A stretch of 64,000 bases of DNA from assembly GCF_905147365.1 (NCBI RefSeq), contig NC_056419.1, positions 9,741,501 through 9,805,500 of the forward strand. The letters are read 5' to 3'. The notes under the pieces are model-generated. The model was not told the origin of the DNA. It saw only the letters and a list, made by a program, of their open reading frames with translations, and ran no database searches. The translations under genes and the position numbers were made by a program. The first letter of the stretch is position 1; the number at the start of each line of letters is the position of its first letter. This DNA comes from Aricia agestis (lineage: Eukaryota; Arthropoda; Insecta; Lepidoptera; Lycaenidae). Below are positions 1 through 10,692 of the stretch, piece by piece.

Positions 1-434
1 TAAATTATTATTAACTTTATTAAATGAACTCTCTGATAAGCAAGTTCAATGGGTCACGATTCTAATGTTTCGTTAAATTTTATTTTGTGGTTAAGTGCCC
101 TACCGCCTACGAAATATGAGTTTCACATTTTCCTTCGAACGGAGCAGATATTTCGCTTGATCTCTATCTGTTCCGTGGAAACCCTAGAACGGATGTGATT
201 TGGATAGTTGGACCAAATTTTTAACCTCGCTTCGTGACTCGCCGATATCTTTCATCTAAAGTATACGCCGTATAGGTTACAGAAATTGTGAAAATATGTG
301 TCATGGACCATGTTTGGTGTCGGCTATCTTATATGTAAAATTTGTGAAAAATAATTACAATAAATATGACTATTAAAAAACTGAGAATTTTACGTAGTTT
401 TGCGACGTCGTCGAAAACATCACAAGGTAGGACA

Positions 435-1103
435 CACTGGCGTAGCCAGGTTTTAGTATCGGGGGGGCTTAAGAAAATAAAATTTTGTTGGTTGGTTGGG
501 GGGGGGGGCTCAGCCCCCTGCATATAAATCAAACGACACTCGAAATCTGTATACATAAGAGAGATAAAAGCTAATAGCAAGAAAAGAAGTGGAGATAGAT
601 ACAAAGTGTAAAGGAGTTTGTAGGAAATTTTATGAGCTTTCATTGCGTACGGCACTTTTTTTCTCTACAACGCACCGTTTTAGCGAAATGATAAAAAAAC
701 TAAAAATAATGAAACTTGAGCTCCTCCCCCCCACCCCAGGCGATTTCGTAATAATATATAGCAGTGTTGACCCAACCTCTAAGTAATATCCGTGCAAAAT
801 TTGAAGTAAATCCATCCAGTACTTTCTGAGTTTATCCCGGACATACATACAGACAAACGTATCTACAATCGATATAGAAGCCAAAAATATAGTTTTTAGA
901 ATTTTTGTCTGTTTGTCTGTATGTATGTCCGGATTAACTAAGAAAGTACTGGATTATTTTTCAAAAATTTTCAATGTACAGAATTGACTTTCCTATGATT
1001 TTATTATATGTATAGAAGATTAATGTTAATATCTTAACTTTTCGGAGGGGGGGGGGGGTTTGAACCCAAACCAAAACCCCCCCTCCCCCTGGCTACACCC
1101 GTG
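435..1103. mobile_element. Non-autonomous hAT-like transposon
   Basis: Terminal repeats CACTGGCGTAGCCAGG (435-450) and its inverse with two mismatches (1088-1103) are bounded by a perfect 8-bp duplication GTAGGACA (427-434 and 1104-1111). An 8-bp duplication and this type of end are hallmarks of hAT elements. The interior has no transposase; it has G runs next to both ends and an internal foldback at 812-953. Confidence 0.8.
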
Positions 1104-1138
1104 GTAGGACACCAAAGTATTACTAGTTATTTAAAGCA

Positions 1139-1475
1139 TCCATAATAATATTATGTAAATGCAAAATTGTGTCTGTCTTTCTATCTGTTACCTTTTCACG
1201 CCCATACCCTGAAACCGATTTTGCTAAAATTTGCTATGGAGATACTTTGAGTCCCGGAAAAGTAACTGTGTAGGTTATCCCGAAAATGTACTGTTTTTTT
1301 TTAAATAAAATAAGGGGGCAAACGAGCAAACGGGTCGTCTGATGGAAAGCAACACGCCCATGGACACTCGTAGCATCAGAAGAGCTGCAAGCGCGTTGCC
1401 GGCCTTTTAAGACGGAATAGGGTCTTAGGGTTTTTGTGTAAATTTTGGCGCAACGGAGATGCAAGCGTCATCTAG
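1139..1475 (+). mobile_element. Lep1-type Helitron with inserted LINE/SINE tail
   Basis: It starts TCCATAATAATATTA, contains the typical TCTGTCTTTCTATCTGT and GAAACCGATTTTG blocks, and ends GCGTCATCTAG (CTAG 1472-1475). It is interrupted from about 1293 to 1432 by a tail fragment (AAGGGGGCAAACGAGCAAACG...) of the SINE/LINE family annotated at 39368 and 6543. Confidence 0.75.
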
Positions 1476-2167
1476 TGTTTCGTAACTGTAGGATGATTAT
1501 ATATATCTGAAAATATAATCAGTGACTAAGTGTTGGCGCCAAATGAATCTATAGTAAAATTTACAAATTCTTATTTGAATATTATGCATAGCACGATGAA
1601 CCGTTGAGTGTTGACTAATATGAATTCCGTCAACAAGCCGAGTTCCTACGGAAGAGTCAGAATAAGAAATTTTGGAAATTCCAAATATCTTGGCTATGTT
1701 TCAAGAACTCGGGAATTGATTCATAATATTTGTGTCGTGAAAGATATTTAAGGCGAGGATAAACCCCAATTTGTTATTCCGTGACTCCCGGTTTACCTAG
1801 TTCCAATATAATAACGAAGTGTTAAAAAATATGAGATATAAAGCACAATATTTAAAATACCTTAAACCGTAAACATTTTAATAAAACGTAATACTTTGGC
1901 TGTAATTAGTTTACAAACTCACCTTCGAAAAAACTCTATTTTATCGAAATATAAGTATTAACTAGGATAATTAAACATTTTATTTGAATAAATTGTTAGT
2001 AAATGTATATTAAAATGTCTTTAACCGAACAATTTTGTTTCTTAATATTTATTTCCAAAGATATTTAAAAAAAAACATGAAAAATAGGGAAGATCCGCCC
2101 TTGTTGTTACAGTTTTATGCTAAGCTAAAATGAATCTTATTGCGATGCGTTATTCGCTTGGTCTTTT

Positions 2168-2203
2168 GTTGTGTGCAAGGTTATCGTTGTGTGCAAGGTT
2201 ATC
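2168..2203 (+). repeat. 18-bp tandem duplication
   Basis: GTTGTGTGCAAGGTTATC occurs twice back to back without mismatch. Confidence 0.9.
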
Positions 2204-2335
2204 TGTGGAATGTGTTTTCATTTAGTCAGTTGTAAAAAGAAAACTTTCAAACCCGTTTCTTAAGCCCTCACTAAAAGTTTTCCGTAATTTGTAGAGCCAA
2301 AATTCCATCGTCAAATGAACTTTAAAAATATTAAG

Positions 2336-2473
2336 GGCCTGTTTCAACACTTTCTGATAAAATGCCGAATAGGCTATTCACAACTTGTTTGACTGATTCT
2401 CCATACTTGATCTGTCAAGTTAATTGGCGGATAGCCTATTCGTCACTTATCAGGAAGAAGTGAAACAGGTCCT
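2336..2473. mobile_element. MITE family 1, copy 1
   Basis: About 138 bp with inverted ends (GGGCCTGTTTCA...CTGATAA and GAATAGGCTA on both arms), flanked by TAA on each side, which fits a 3-bp target duplication of PIF/Harbinger type. A related copy lies at 14889-15022. Confidence 0.65.
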
Positions 2474-3064
2474 AATAAAATTAGTTAATTAATCATTAGT
2501 TCTATCTCTATAATATTATAATAGTTTTGATTGTTATGGGTGCGAATTAGCGTTTTCATAATTTTATGTTTAAATCTGGGCTAGACAGCGTTTAAATGTA
2601 CTTTTATAGTATAATATTATAACATTATAGTGTTTATAAATTATTGAAATTAGTAAATTCCTAATTAGATTTTATTGCTCGTCCAGAAATGGCGTTAACT
2701 GTCTCAGTGCACTAATGCGACCGCAGTACTATTATGGAGAGGACCAGAGAACTTCGAAGATGATATGATAATAGAAATGCTATACTTACATCATATTCTT
2801 CTCTTAGCGAAGTACCTTTAAAATGATGATGATTTTAGAATGGTAGTATAATTTTAAAAAGGCGTAAGAATATTTAGCGTTATGTGTAGGTATATGATAT
2901 ATTATGTAAAGAATTATAAATAAGTATGGTTTATGTTAAGGAGAGACAAACATAGACTAGACACTCGCTCTTAGGAGAAGATATGTTTTCCCCCCGATTT
3001 TTTCTCGAATATCGCTTCGATATATAATCGATCTCATGCTTTCTCCCTCACTCCTTATCGATCG

Positions 3065-3330
3065 AAGCCGATCTCAAGATTCTCAAGCCGAAGTTAAGAT
3101 GTAAAATCGAGCTTGCAAATCGCTCAAACTCTTCCACTGTTGCAAATAAGCCCATTTCAAGTGTTTCAAGCCGAACTCAAGACTCGAGAAATTGAATCGT
3201 GAGAATGAAGTGTAAATGAAAATCAAGCTTTACGCTTACGCTGTGACACTTGCGCAATTGAAACCCATCTCAAGTCTTTCAAGTCAGACTCAAGATGTGA
3301 ATCGCGAGGATTGAGCTCGCAAATCGCTTG
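3065..3330 (+). repeat. Degenerate three-unit repeat
   Basis: Blocks starting near 3068, 3150 and 3264 share the motifs CCGATCTCAAG, TCAAGCCGAACTCAAGA and GAGCTTGCAAATCGCT, with strong divergence. The period is about 80-115 bp. No coding potential was seen. Confidence 0.4.
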
Positions 3331-4294
3331 CCATGTCTATAACCCTATATTCTATGCTGGTTCGACAGGTACTGGTATGGCTTAGCTAATAGCGAAAGTC
3401 CGAACATGCGGATTTGCATGTGAGGACGGAATCTGGTAGCATTTGCGTCATTTCCGATGGAAGACATTACGTGCCCGCGGTGCTAATATTGCTTATTGTC
3501 GAAACACAGTGCATATGCAGGCGTCTACAGATTATAAATACACAACTATTGATCAAAGCTTGCATTGCACATACCTAAGATGCGTAAATTATTTCAGAGC
3601 AATCAAGCTAAATATAAATATTTTGTTTGGCGTTTAACCCATTAATCCCCAAGTGGCAACCGGCTGCCGCACAATTGAAAATCTGCGATACTTACGATAG
3701 AGGTGTTAAGAATAATATGTGCATATTTTTTTATATAATATGCCAAAGAAAACGTGAAAATATTCTTTACTTTCTATAAAATATAACGTATATTAAACAT
3801 TATTACAAAAGCTGGTACGTCCTAGAATCTACATACTTCAATATTATTTTCACCTATAGGTTATTTAATTTAAGTATTAAACAGAGCTTTAGATAGCACA
3901 ATAATTACATTTTTAACTACTTAGCAATGATTTAAAAAGCCCATGCTAAATATTGCACAATCTGTACTAATTAGCAACAAACTTCGGCTAGTTTCATAAT
4001 AGTTTCTCGGAGTTCGTTGCCCGCGACTAGAGCCAAGAACAACCTCGTCCAAGGTCTCTCATTGATACGAGTGTTCATTGATTGTTGCGTACTACAGGTT
4101 GCCTGTTGCGCTGGTTACGTGTTCAATGGTTGCGGATTTGGTGTGGCGATGGGTTGCGTAACCACGCGCAACATAATTAAGCATGTTTGATCGAAATATT
4201 TATTATTTTTATTTTTGACGTTTTGTATTGATTTGATGAGCTATGCATATTTGATTAAAATGTGCATATTTTTCGTTGCGTATTTACACAAACG

Positions 4295-4518
4295 CGAATT
4301 TGATGAGATGCGTTATACAAGACGTATGTGGTTATTAGGTATATTCTGTCGTCAAAATGTAATTGATTCGCCATATTAATGTCTATTTGATCTAAATATG
4401 CAAAATTCTTTGGGATACGTCATACGTGGTGTCATAACGCCAAGGCGGATTTGATGCTATTTCATCATGGGGGTTACTATGTATGTTGTGTCGTCAATAA
4501 TTTAGTTGATCCGCCATG
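4295..4518 (+). repeat. Degenerate direct repeat, two units
   Basis: Units at about 4295-4378 and 4445-4518 share GCGGATTTGATG, GGTTATTAGGTAT-like, TGTCGTCAA and TTGATCCGCCATGTT blocks in the same order. Each unit is bounded by GCG(G/A)ATTTGAT and its partial inverse, so each may be a small foldback. Confidence 0.4.
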
Positions 4519-4937
4519 TTATAATATTTAACATTATAATCTCATGCAAATTGTAACATTCAAGATGTCCTGATTCTCACAACCTGACATAAAGAGGTTG
4601 TTTTTACATCTTGCTCATGAACAAAAGACAGCTTGATTTGTGTCTTGACACAAAATCGGTATAACAAAATTTTAATGATGACTGTCAGGAATTTTTTCGT
4701 TAATAACTGCAGTAACCTAAGTGTTATTGAACTACTAATCTAGAAATCGCATATTACCTGCACGGTAAAGAAATTCACTAATACATTACATTGTTTAAAA
4801 ATCAAACTGTATTGAAAAAAAGAGTATATAACAGGATATTTTGAAAAATATTTAATTTTAATTTGGTGAAGGTCCTGGGTAGGCTTTAAGAAAGCTCAGC
4901 AAAACTGGAGGTGGTAATAGGCTAATGCATATTAAAT

Positions 4938-5831
4938 AATGAAATGAATGAATGAATGAAATATTCTTTATTGTGCACACTTATAAAGATACAAATTAAG
5001 GAGTACAAGAAAAAGGACAAAATATTCAGGTGTCACAATGGCGGCCTTATTACTAGGTAGTAATCTCTTCCAGGCAACCACCACGGGCAAAGGTGAGATT
5101 GCAGTAAAGAAGAGAAACGTGCATGTGCAAACAAAAGAATACAAAAAAAAAAAAAACACAACATGCATAATAAAAATATACAATAATACTATACATATAT
5201 ATTATAAATATAAAAGAATGATACTATACTTAAATTACTAATAGATATAATAATTATAGCAGACACGGATAGTAATTAATAATTTAAAGTGTAATTTAAC
5301 TCACAACAAATGCATGGATTATGATTAAGTATTATTTTTACAGATAGCTAAATAATGCGACTTGACGAGACTTTTGAAAGCATTCAATGTTTTTGCAAGT
5401 CTGATATGCTTTGGCAACGAATTCCAGAGCCTTATACCAGTAACAGCGAAGGAGGAACCGTAAAATTTTGTTTGATGCACGGGCATTTCTAGTTGCTGAT
5501 TCAGCTCCTTAACAGTAGCTTGACGAAATACAAATTTTTCTTTTAAGTAAATAGGTGTCGTAGGATCATTTATGATATTGTAAACGAGTGATAGTATACG
5601 AGCATCTCGTCGAAAGCGTATGGGCAGCCACTTCAAACTCGTACGAAATTCAGACACGTGGTCGAATTTTTTTAGCCCGAATATAAATCTGATCGCAAGG
5701 TTTTGAAGTCTCTCTAGCCTATTTATTTGATCATCGGTCATATTCGTCAAACAAGCGTCAGCATAGTCGAGGATTGACAGGAATAGGGACTCAGCGATAA
5801 TAATTTTGGTTGGGAAATACAATAATATCAA
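4938..5831 (-). mobile_element. LINE 3' fragment with reverse transcriptase C-terminus
   Basis: On the minus strand, 5831-5325 encodes 168 residues that match the end of a CR1/Jockey-type reverse transcriptase ORF: SILDYADACL, LQNLAIRFIFG, LKWLPIRFRRDARILSL and a terminal GIRLWNSLPKHIR segment. Non-coding sequence follows with an AATAAA and a (CATT)n tail at about 4938-4970, which marks the 3' end. Everything upstream of the thumb region is missing, so the copy is 5'-truncated, as is usual for LINEs. Confidence 0.8.
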
Positions 5832-6009
5832 AAACGTGTTAGCGATCGCGATACATCAATAACGACTCATTTGATCTACCAAGTGCGTGTGCGCTCTCCT
5901 GCTCTACCTTTGTGTTCTGAATTCCCCTACTAGTTTCCCCAGACGATCTTAAAATTGTATTCCCGCGCATGGAATCAGTAGCAAAAACAAGGTTAGAGTG
6001 AGCGCACGG

Positions 6010-6185
6010 GATGGTGCAGTTTAGATACAGTCGGTATGCAGTTGATACGACTGCACGCCAACTGCAACTGAACTGCAATCCGACTACGCGTTTGGTTTGC
6101 AGTTCTATTGCAGTGGTGTCAACTGCATTCAAACTGCACTTGAACTGCAATTTGCGGTTGGATTGCAGTTGAAATGCGGTCCTTC
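6010..6185. repeat. Imperfect foldback dense in CTGCA/TGCAG
   Basis: Alternating AACTGCA and TGCAGTT motifs occur more than ten times in 175 bp and can pair with each other. The flanks (about 5840-6010 and 6185-6420) look like the same degenerate element. Class unknown. Confidence 0.4.
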
Positions 6186-6542
6186 TGTATAGACCCTAAG
6201 ATAAAGACGCGATGTCGCGTGTCCTGTTTGGTATGCGCGTGCGACAGGACGCGCCACAATAGCCGGAATAGGAAGCGCCGGAGAATGGCGGTCGACAAAC
6301 CCGGTGTACATTTCGACCTTATTACAATAGCAGTAGGGTTCAAAAGTATTGGCAAGTCCGCGAGAAGCTGGGCCGAGCTAAAAAGTGGGCCGAAACCTGT
6401 ATTCTTCTCAAAATGATTCTCCCGTTTTGAGCGATCCTGTAGGTATCGTGAATTTGTGATTGTGTGCAGTGAACGCTTATACTGTGGCAATATGTCTGCG
6501 TATAAGCAACAAGTTACACTTATTTAAAAACTGTGCTTTATT

Positions 6543-6760
6543 ATGCTAAACTTTCTGCCGCGCACTGTAAAACTCTGGAACGAACTATCACCAGCAGTAT
6601 TTCCGGACCTATACGACCTGCAAACCTTCAAGAAAAGAGCGTATTCCCTCTTAAAAGGCCGGCAACGCACCTGCAGCTCTTCTGACGTTGCGAGTGTCCA
6701 TGGGCGACGGTAGTTGCTTTCCATCAGGCGACCCGTTTGCTCGTTTATTTCATAAAAAAT
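6543..6760 (+). pseudogene. LINE ORF2 C-terminus and 3' tail
   Basis: ATG 6543 to TAG 6713 encodes 56 residues reading LPRTVKLWNELSPAVFP...FKKRAYSLLKGRQ, the usual C-terminal end of a non-LTR reverse transcriptase ORF. It continues into the tail GCTTTCCATCAGGCGACCCG. That tail and the last codons are shared with the SINE family at 28378, 39368, 40554 and 42790, so this is a relative of the LINE that likely mobilises those SINEs. Confidence 0.7.
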
Positions 6761-7488
6761 GCTAAATATTATGCATGCGATAGGAGCTTGCATAACAGTA
6801 TTCCGTATTTCGTATGTCGAATCATGCAAAATGGCTGCTACTTATGAGGCAGTGCTTTAAATCTTTAATAAGTCTTTAGAGTTATCTTTTCAAATTACAC
6901 ATGCGGTATGACTTTTTACTCACAAGAAGAAAAAAAGTAACTCTAAAGGCTTTGGCAAAAGATAAGACCGAGATTGGTCACGTTTCTCTCCCAAGCTCTC
7001 GACAAATTTTCCCATAAATACCAGCTGTTGCCGAAGAAATTATTGTCTTCTAAGTGAAAGACATTAAAGTATAAGAGATTCTTGATATATTTAACAATTT
7101 ACAAAACAACGTACCTTCAAAAAACAAAATGAAATTAAGGCTACATCTCTTTTGGTAGTTCCGTGTACTCTGACGTTATCACTTCTAATTCATTACGCCT
7201 CACGATTTTTTGTCTACATCATTAGAAGGAACAATCCCGATTTCACGCCTTAGTGGCTCGCTCTCATTGTCAATATAGAAACAGGTGGGTGACGGACATC
7301 CTGGTTCATATCCCGATCGGAGTTCAAATAGCGTGGGCTCAAATATATAACTGAATGAAATACTAGAATAGAAACTTATGGGACAATGGGACGGCTTACA
7401 TGTGATATTTCTGAAGGAAATTCAGTTTTTGTAGAAACAATTTTAGCTTCGATCTATGTTAGGAATTTGTCACTAGCAGTTTTGATTG

Positions 7489-7730
7489 GCTTAGGGCTAG
7501 GCCACAACACTGCTGTTGTTACAGCGCAAAAATTTCATCGGAAATGTCGCTGACGCATCGCGAATTTCCACGATGCGTTCTGCGACGTCGAAGAATGCAT
7601 CGTGGAAATTTCCGATGCGACAGTGATATTTCCAATGAAATTTTGCGCTCCGACATCGCATCGCATTTCTGTGCGATGTTGTTTTTGCGATACGACGCCG
7701 CAACGCAATATTGTGGCCTGGCCCTTAGGC
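7489..7730. mobile_element. Palindromic MITE with nested foldback
   Basis: Outer ends GCTTAGGGCTAGGCCACAA and the inverse of GCCTAAGGGCCAGGCCACAA. Inside, 7523-7651 forms a near-perfect palindrome centred on GCGACGTCG, with arms of about 64 bp. No ORF beyond palindrome artefacts. Confidence 0.7.
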
Positions 7731-8790
7731 TGGATATACTATATGTATTATTCGTCCGTCGAACGCGGCGCATAAAATAATATTCATGACGCATATTAGA
7801 ACATAGCTTAAATCTACTGGGCATTTACTCTGCAGTAAAATAATATGGAAAATTTGGTTTTTTGCCGTTAAAAACAGGCTCAATTTGGAGCTCTACCTAA
7901 GTTGTGTCGATTTCAGAGCAGGGTTATTATTTTCACAGTATAAACATGAAACAGTAGCATAGCTCAACCGCGTTCTTTATTCGCCGTATATAATATTTTT
8001 TCTAGACATCTAATTTATATATTTAAGTTTCACAAGAGCGCGGCATCATTCTGCTATCTAAAGCTATCTGAAATCATGCGTATGCGTGCGTGCGCTCGAT
8101 TCTGGCGGTCTAGTATGTAGAGTACTGTGTATAACTTATACTGTGTCATTATTATATGGCCATGGTCTCGTCAGCGATATGACAGGTTGTAATTTGCAAT
8201 ACCGACGGGTTTTTTGCGACCCCTGGCTTACAACAACCAAATTACGTCCCTAATCGTATGGTAACACCAGCAAATTTTCCAAAACTCCTTCGACAGGACT
8301 TAGGTACCCTAATTGATATGGTAATGCCTAAATCTAGGCCACGGATATCATTGCACTGCCCCGGGCCTAACCATCCATAAATACTAAATTATCAAATTTA
8401 GGCTAATAATAATCGGTTGCGTTAACTTTCAAAGGCACAAAATTATGTTGACTGCAGCCTGCAGACTTTGAAGATTTAAAGACGATTTCCCGTCTTTTTT
8501 TTCTTCAAATTAAATTATTTTTTGCACTTGTCATCGAGGCTTTGGTAAAAGAGCATAATTATTATCGATCAAAGAATTAACAAGTAACTACCTTATATAT
8601 ATTCTTGAAATATATGTCATAAATGCTTATCTTTTTCAGATACTGACTTACTGGGAGGTAGTAAGGATACTGCCTAGTGGCGTAGTGTGACAAAGAAAGC
8701 GTATATAAGGTAAGATAATATTTTTTATATTAAAGGTATAATAATATAGTGAGTGTGGTAAAGTGCGCCTACCCGGCAAGTGCGCCATAG

Positions 8791-8848
8791 AGCTATAATT
8801 CCATACTTCTGATTGGAAATCCCTAATTAGCAGTATGGAATTATAGCT
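8791..8848. repeat. 17-bp perfect hairpin
   Basis: AGCTATAATTCCATACT (8791-8807) pairs with its exact inverse at 8832-8848 across a 24-base loop. Confidence 0.85.
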
Positions 8849-9442
8849 ATAATATCGTGTACTTTCCGGTCCTTCCTTCTACCATAACATTTAAGCAGAA
8901 TCCTGAAAACTGAAGAAACTACTTGTATGAAAATCTGCTCTATTGTATAAACAAGTGTTTTAATTTACTGATAAGTCTTATTATTTTTTATAATCATAGT
9001 ACAGACAATAATAAGACGCAAAAAAATATTTAGGAACTAAAAAAATATTATATCTTCTTTTTGTAATTGTTTCTATAGAATTTGTGTGGTAAAAATTTGA
9101 TATGTCACAAAGTGTCTTATCCGGGCAAAAAAATACAATTGTAAACGAAATCGAAATAAGCTTAGAAAGTTCAGCTTGACAGCCGTTTTTGCCGACAATG
9201 CTATAATATGCATCACTTACTTTTTCCATGTGGTGCAATTTATCAGACTTGTCGATGTCCGAGGCAGTTTTTGAGAGAGCCTATGATCTAAAATGTAAAA
9301 GAATATTATAAGATCGAATAATTTTTAAATAATGAGTTAATAACGAAACTAGGCATTAAAATAAATATTTTACTGCCCACAATCAAAATATGCGTGAGCT
9401 GATCACTGTCTTTCCTTTACGCATTCGGGGGCTACTTACCTT

Positions 9443-9606
9443 TAACTGCCATTCCCAATATTTGACCTATCTCTGGTTTTGCTTTACTAGAGATAGGAAT
9501 AGCTCACATTAGACATTAGAGACATATATTTTATGTCAATTGTGAGCTATTCCTATCTCTAGTAGGGCAAAACCAGAGATAGATCAAATATTGGGAACGG
9601 CCGTTA
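9443..9606. mobile_element. Palindromic MITE, 164 bp
   Basis: Two arms of about 65 bp (TAAC...TTCCCAATATTTGA... through AGGAATAGCTCACA) face each other around a short AT-rich centre with few mismatches. The flanks carry TTA/TAG, consistent with a 3-bp target site. No coding content. Confidence 0.75.
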
Positions 9607-10373
9607 GAAGACTATGCGAAATCACGGAGCGATGGGTTTGCGCATAAAAAAACTATAGCCAAAACTCAAAATATTTCGTGACCGGGTGTAAAAACACCGT
9701 AGTAGCTCCTCTAAGGGTTAATAAATAATATAAAGTAAAAAAAAAAACAGCTTTTAAATATTGTTTTCCAAAAAAATTTACAAATGATTGCATTGTAACT
9801 TTGGCTTTTAAAACGTATGCAATGTTTTTATTATTATTAATTAATTAGATCGCTGAAGATAGGTAAAAATCGTGCTCAAAGACTCCGTTACATACATACA
9901 GCCCAAGTGAGCTAATAAAAGCGTGTTAAAAATCCTTTTTTGGCTTCGACGTAGTCGGATAAAAAGAGTTTTTATATGTTTGATTGCCGACTAGATGTTG
10001 TAGTCTATGCGCAACTGACAGGCAACGTCAGTGGTTTCACATGTTGGTGAAATTTCGATATTGCTTTTTGATATTATTTTTTGGTCAAATATATTTTTGA
10101 ATAAATTATTTATATATTGTGTGGTGATCGACTACTATGGTAGTAAATTCCAGTGGTACAGAACTAGTTTTGAGAGACTTCTGAAGGAACTTATTCGTCT
10201 GTCAATATGTTGAACGAATGTTCGCAAAGAGAAAGAAACTCAAATATTTTACAGGTATTTTAGGCTCATGACTATATTTTATAGGCTTGGAACTATGGCT
10301 GTAGACTTGTTTAAACATTAGACTGTAGGTAAACTTGTGCAGTTTTCTGATTATATTTCTTTACTAGACGTTC

Positions 10374-10692
10374 CACACATGATTCGCCAGCATAAATTAG
10401 GAATTTGACGGAAACCGTACAGTTTTTAAGCAAAAAATGAGTCTATGTGCTTTCACGTGGTCGTCTCTAAATCTGTGCCAAAAAAGATAAAAATTGCTCC
10501 GATAGCTCGTGAGAGAAGCACTTTCAAATACTTTTCCACATTTTCCTGTGTATTGTATCTTCGGTCCTATAAATTAGTCTTAGCATGATAATATAGCCTT
10601 CCTCTGAAATAATTTTTCAAATCGGACCAGTAGCTCCTGAGATTAGCGCGTTCAAACAAACAAACTCTTCAGCTTTATAATATTAGTATAGG
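10374..10692 (-). mobile_element. Lep1-like Helitron variant
   Basis: Read on the minus strand it opens with CCTATACTAATATTATAA and closes with CTAG (10374-10377), the terminal pattern of the Lepidoptera Helitron group. The interior differs from the copy at 21529 (GTAGCTCCTGAGATTAGCGCG block), indicating a separate subfamily. Confidence 0.65.

Noticed and set aside
7497..7824. Overlapping frames on both strands
   Set aside because: They arise from the palindrome of a MITE; Arg/His-rich nonsense composition.
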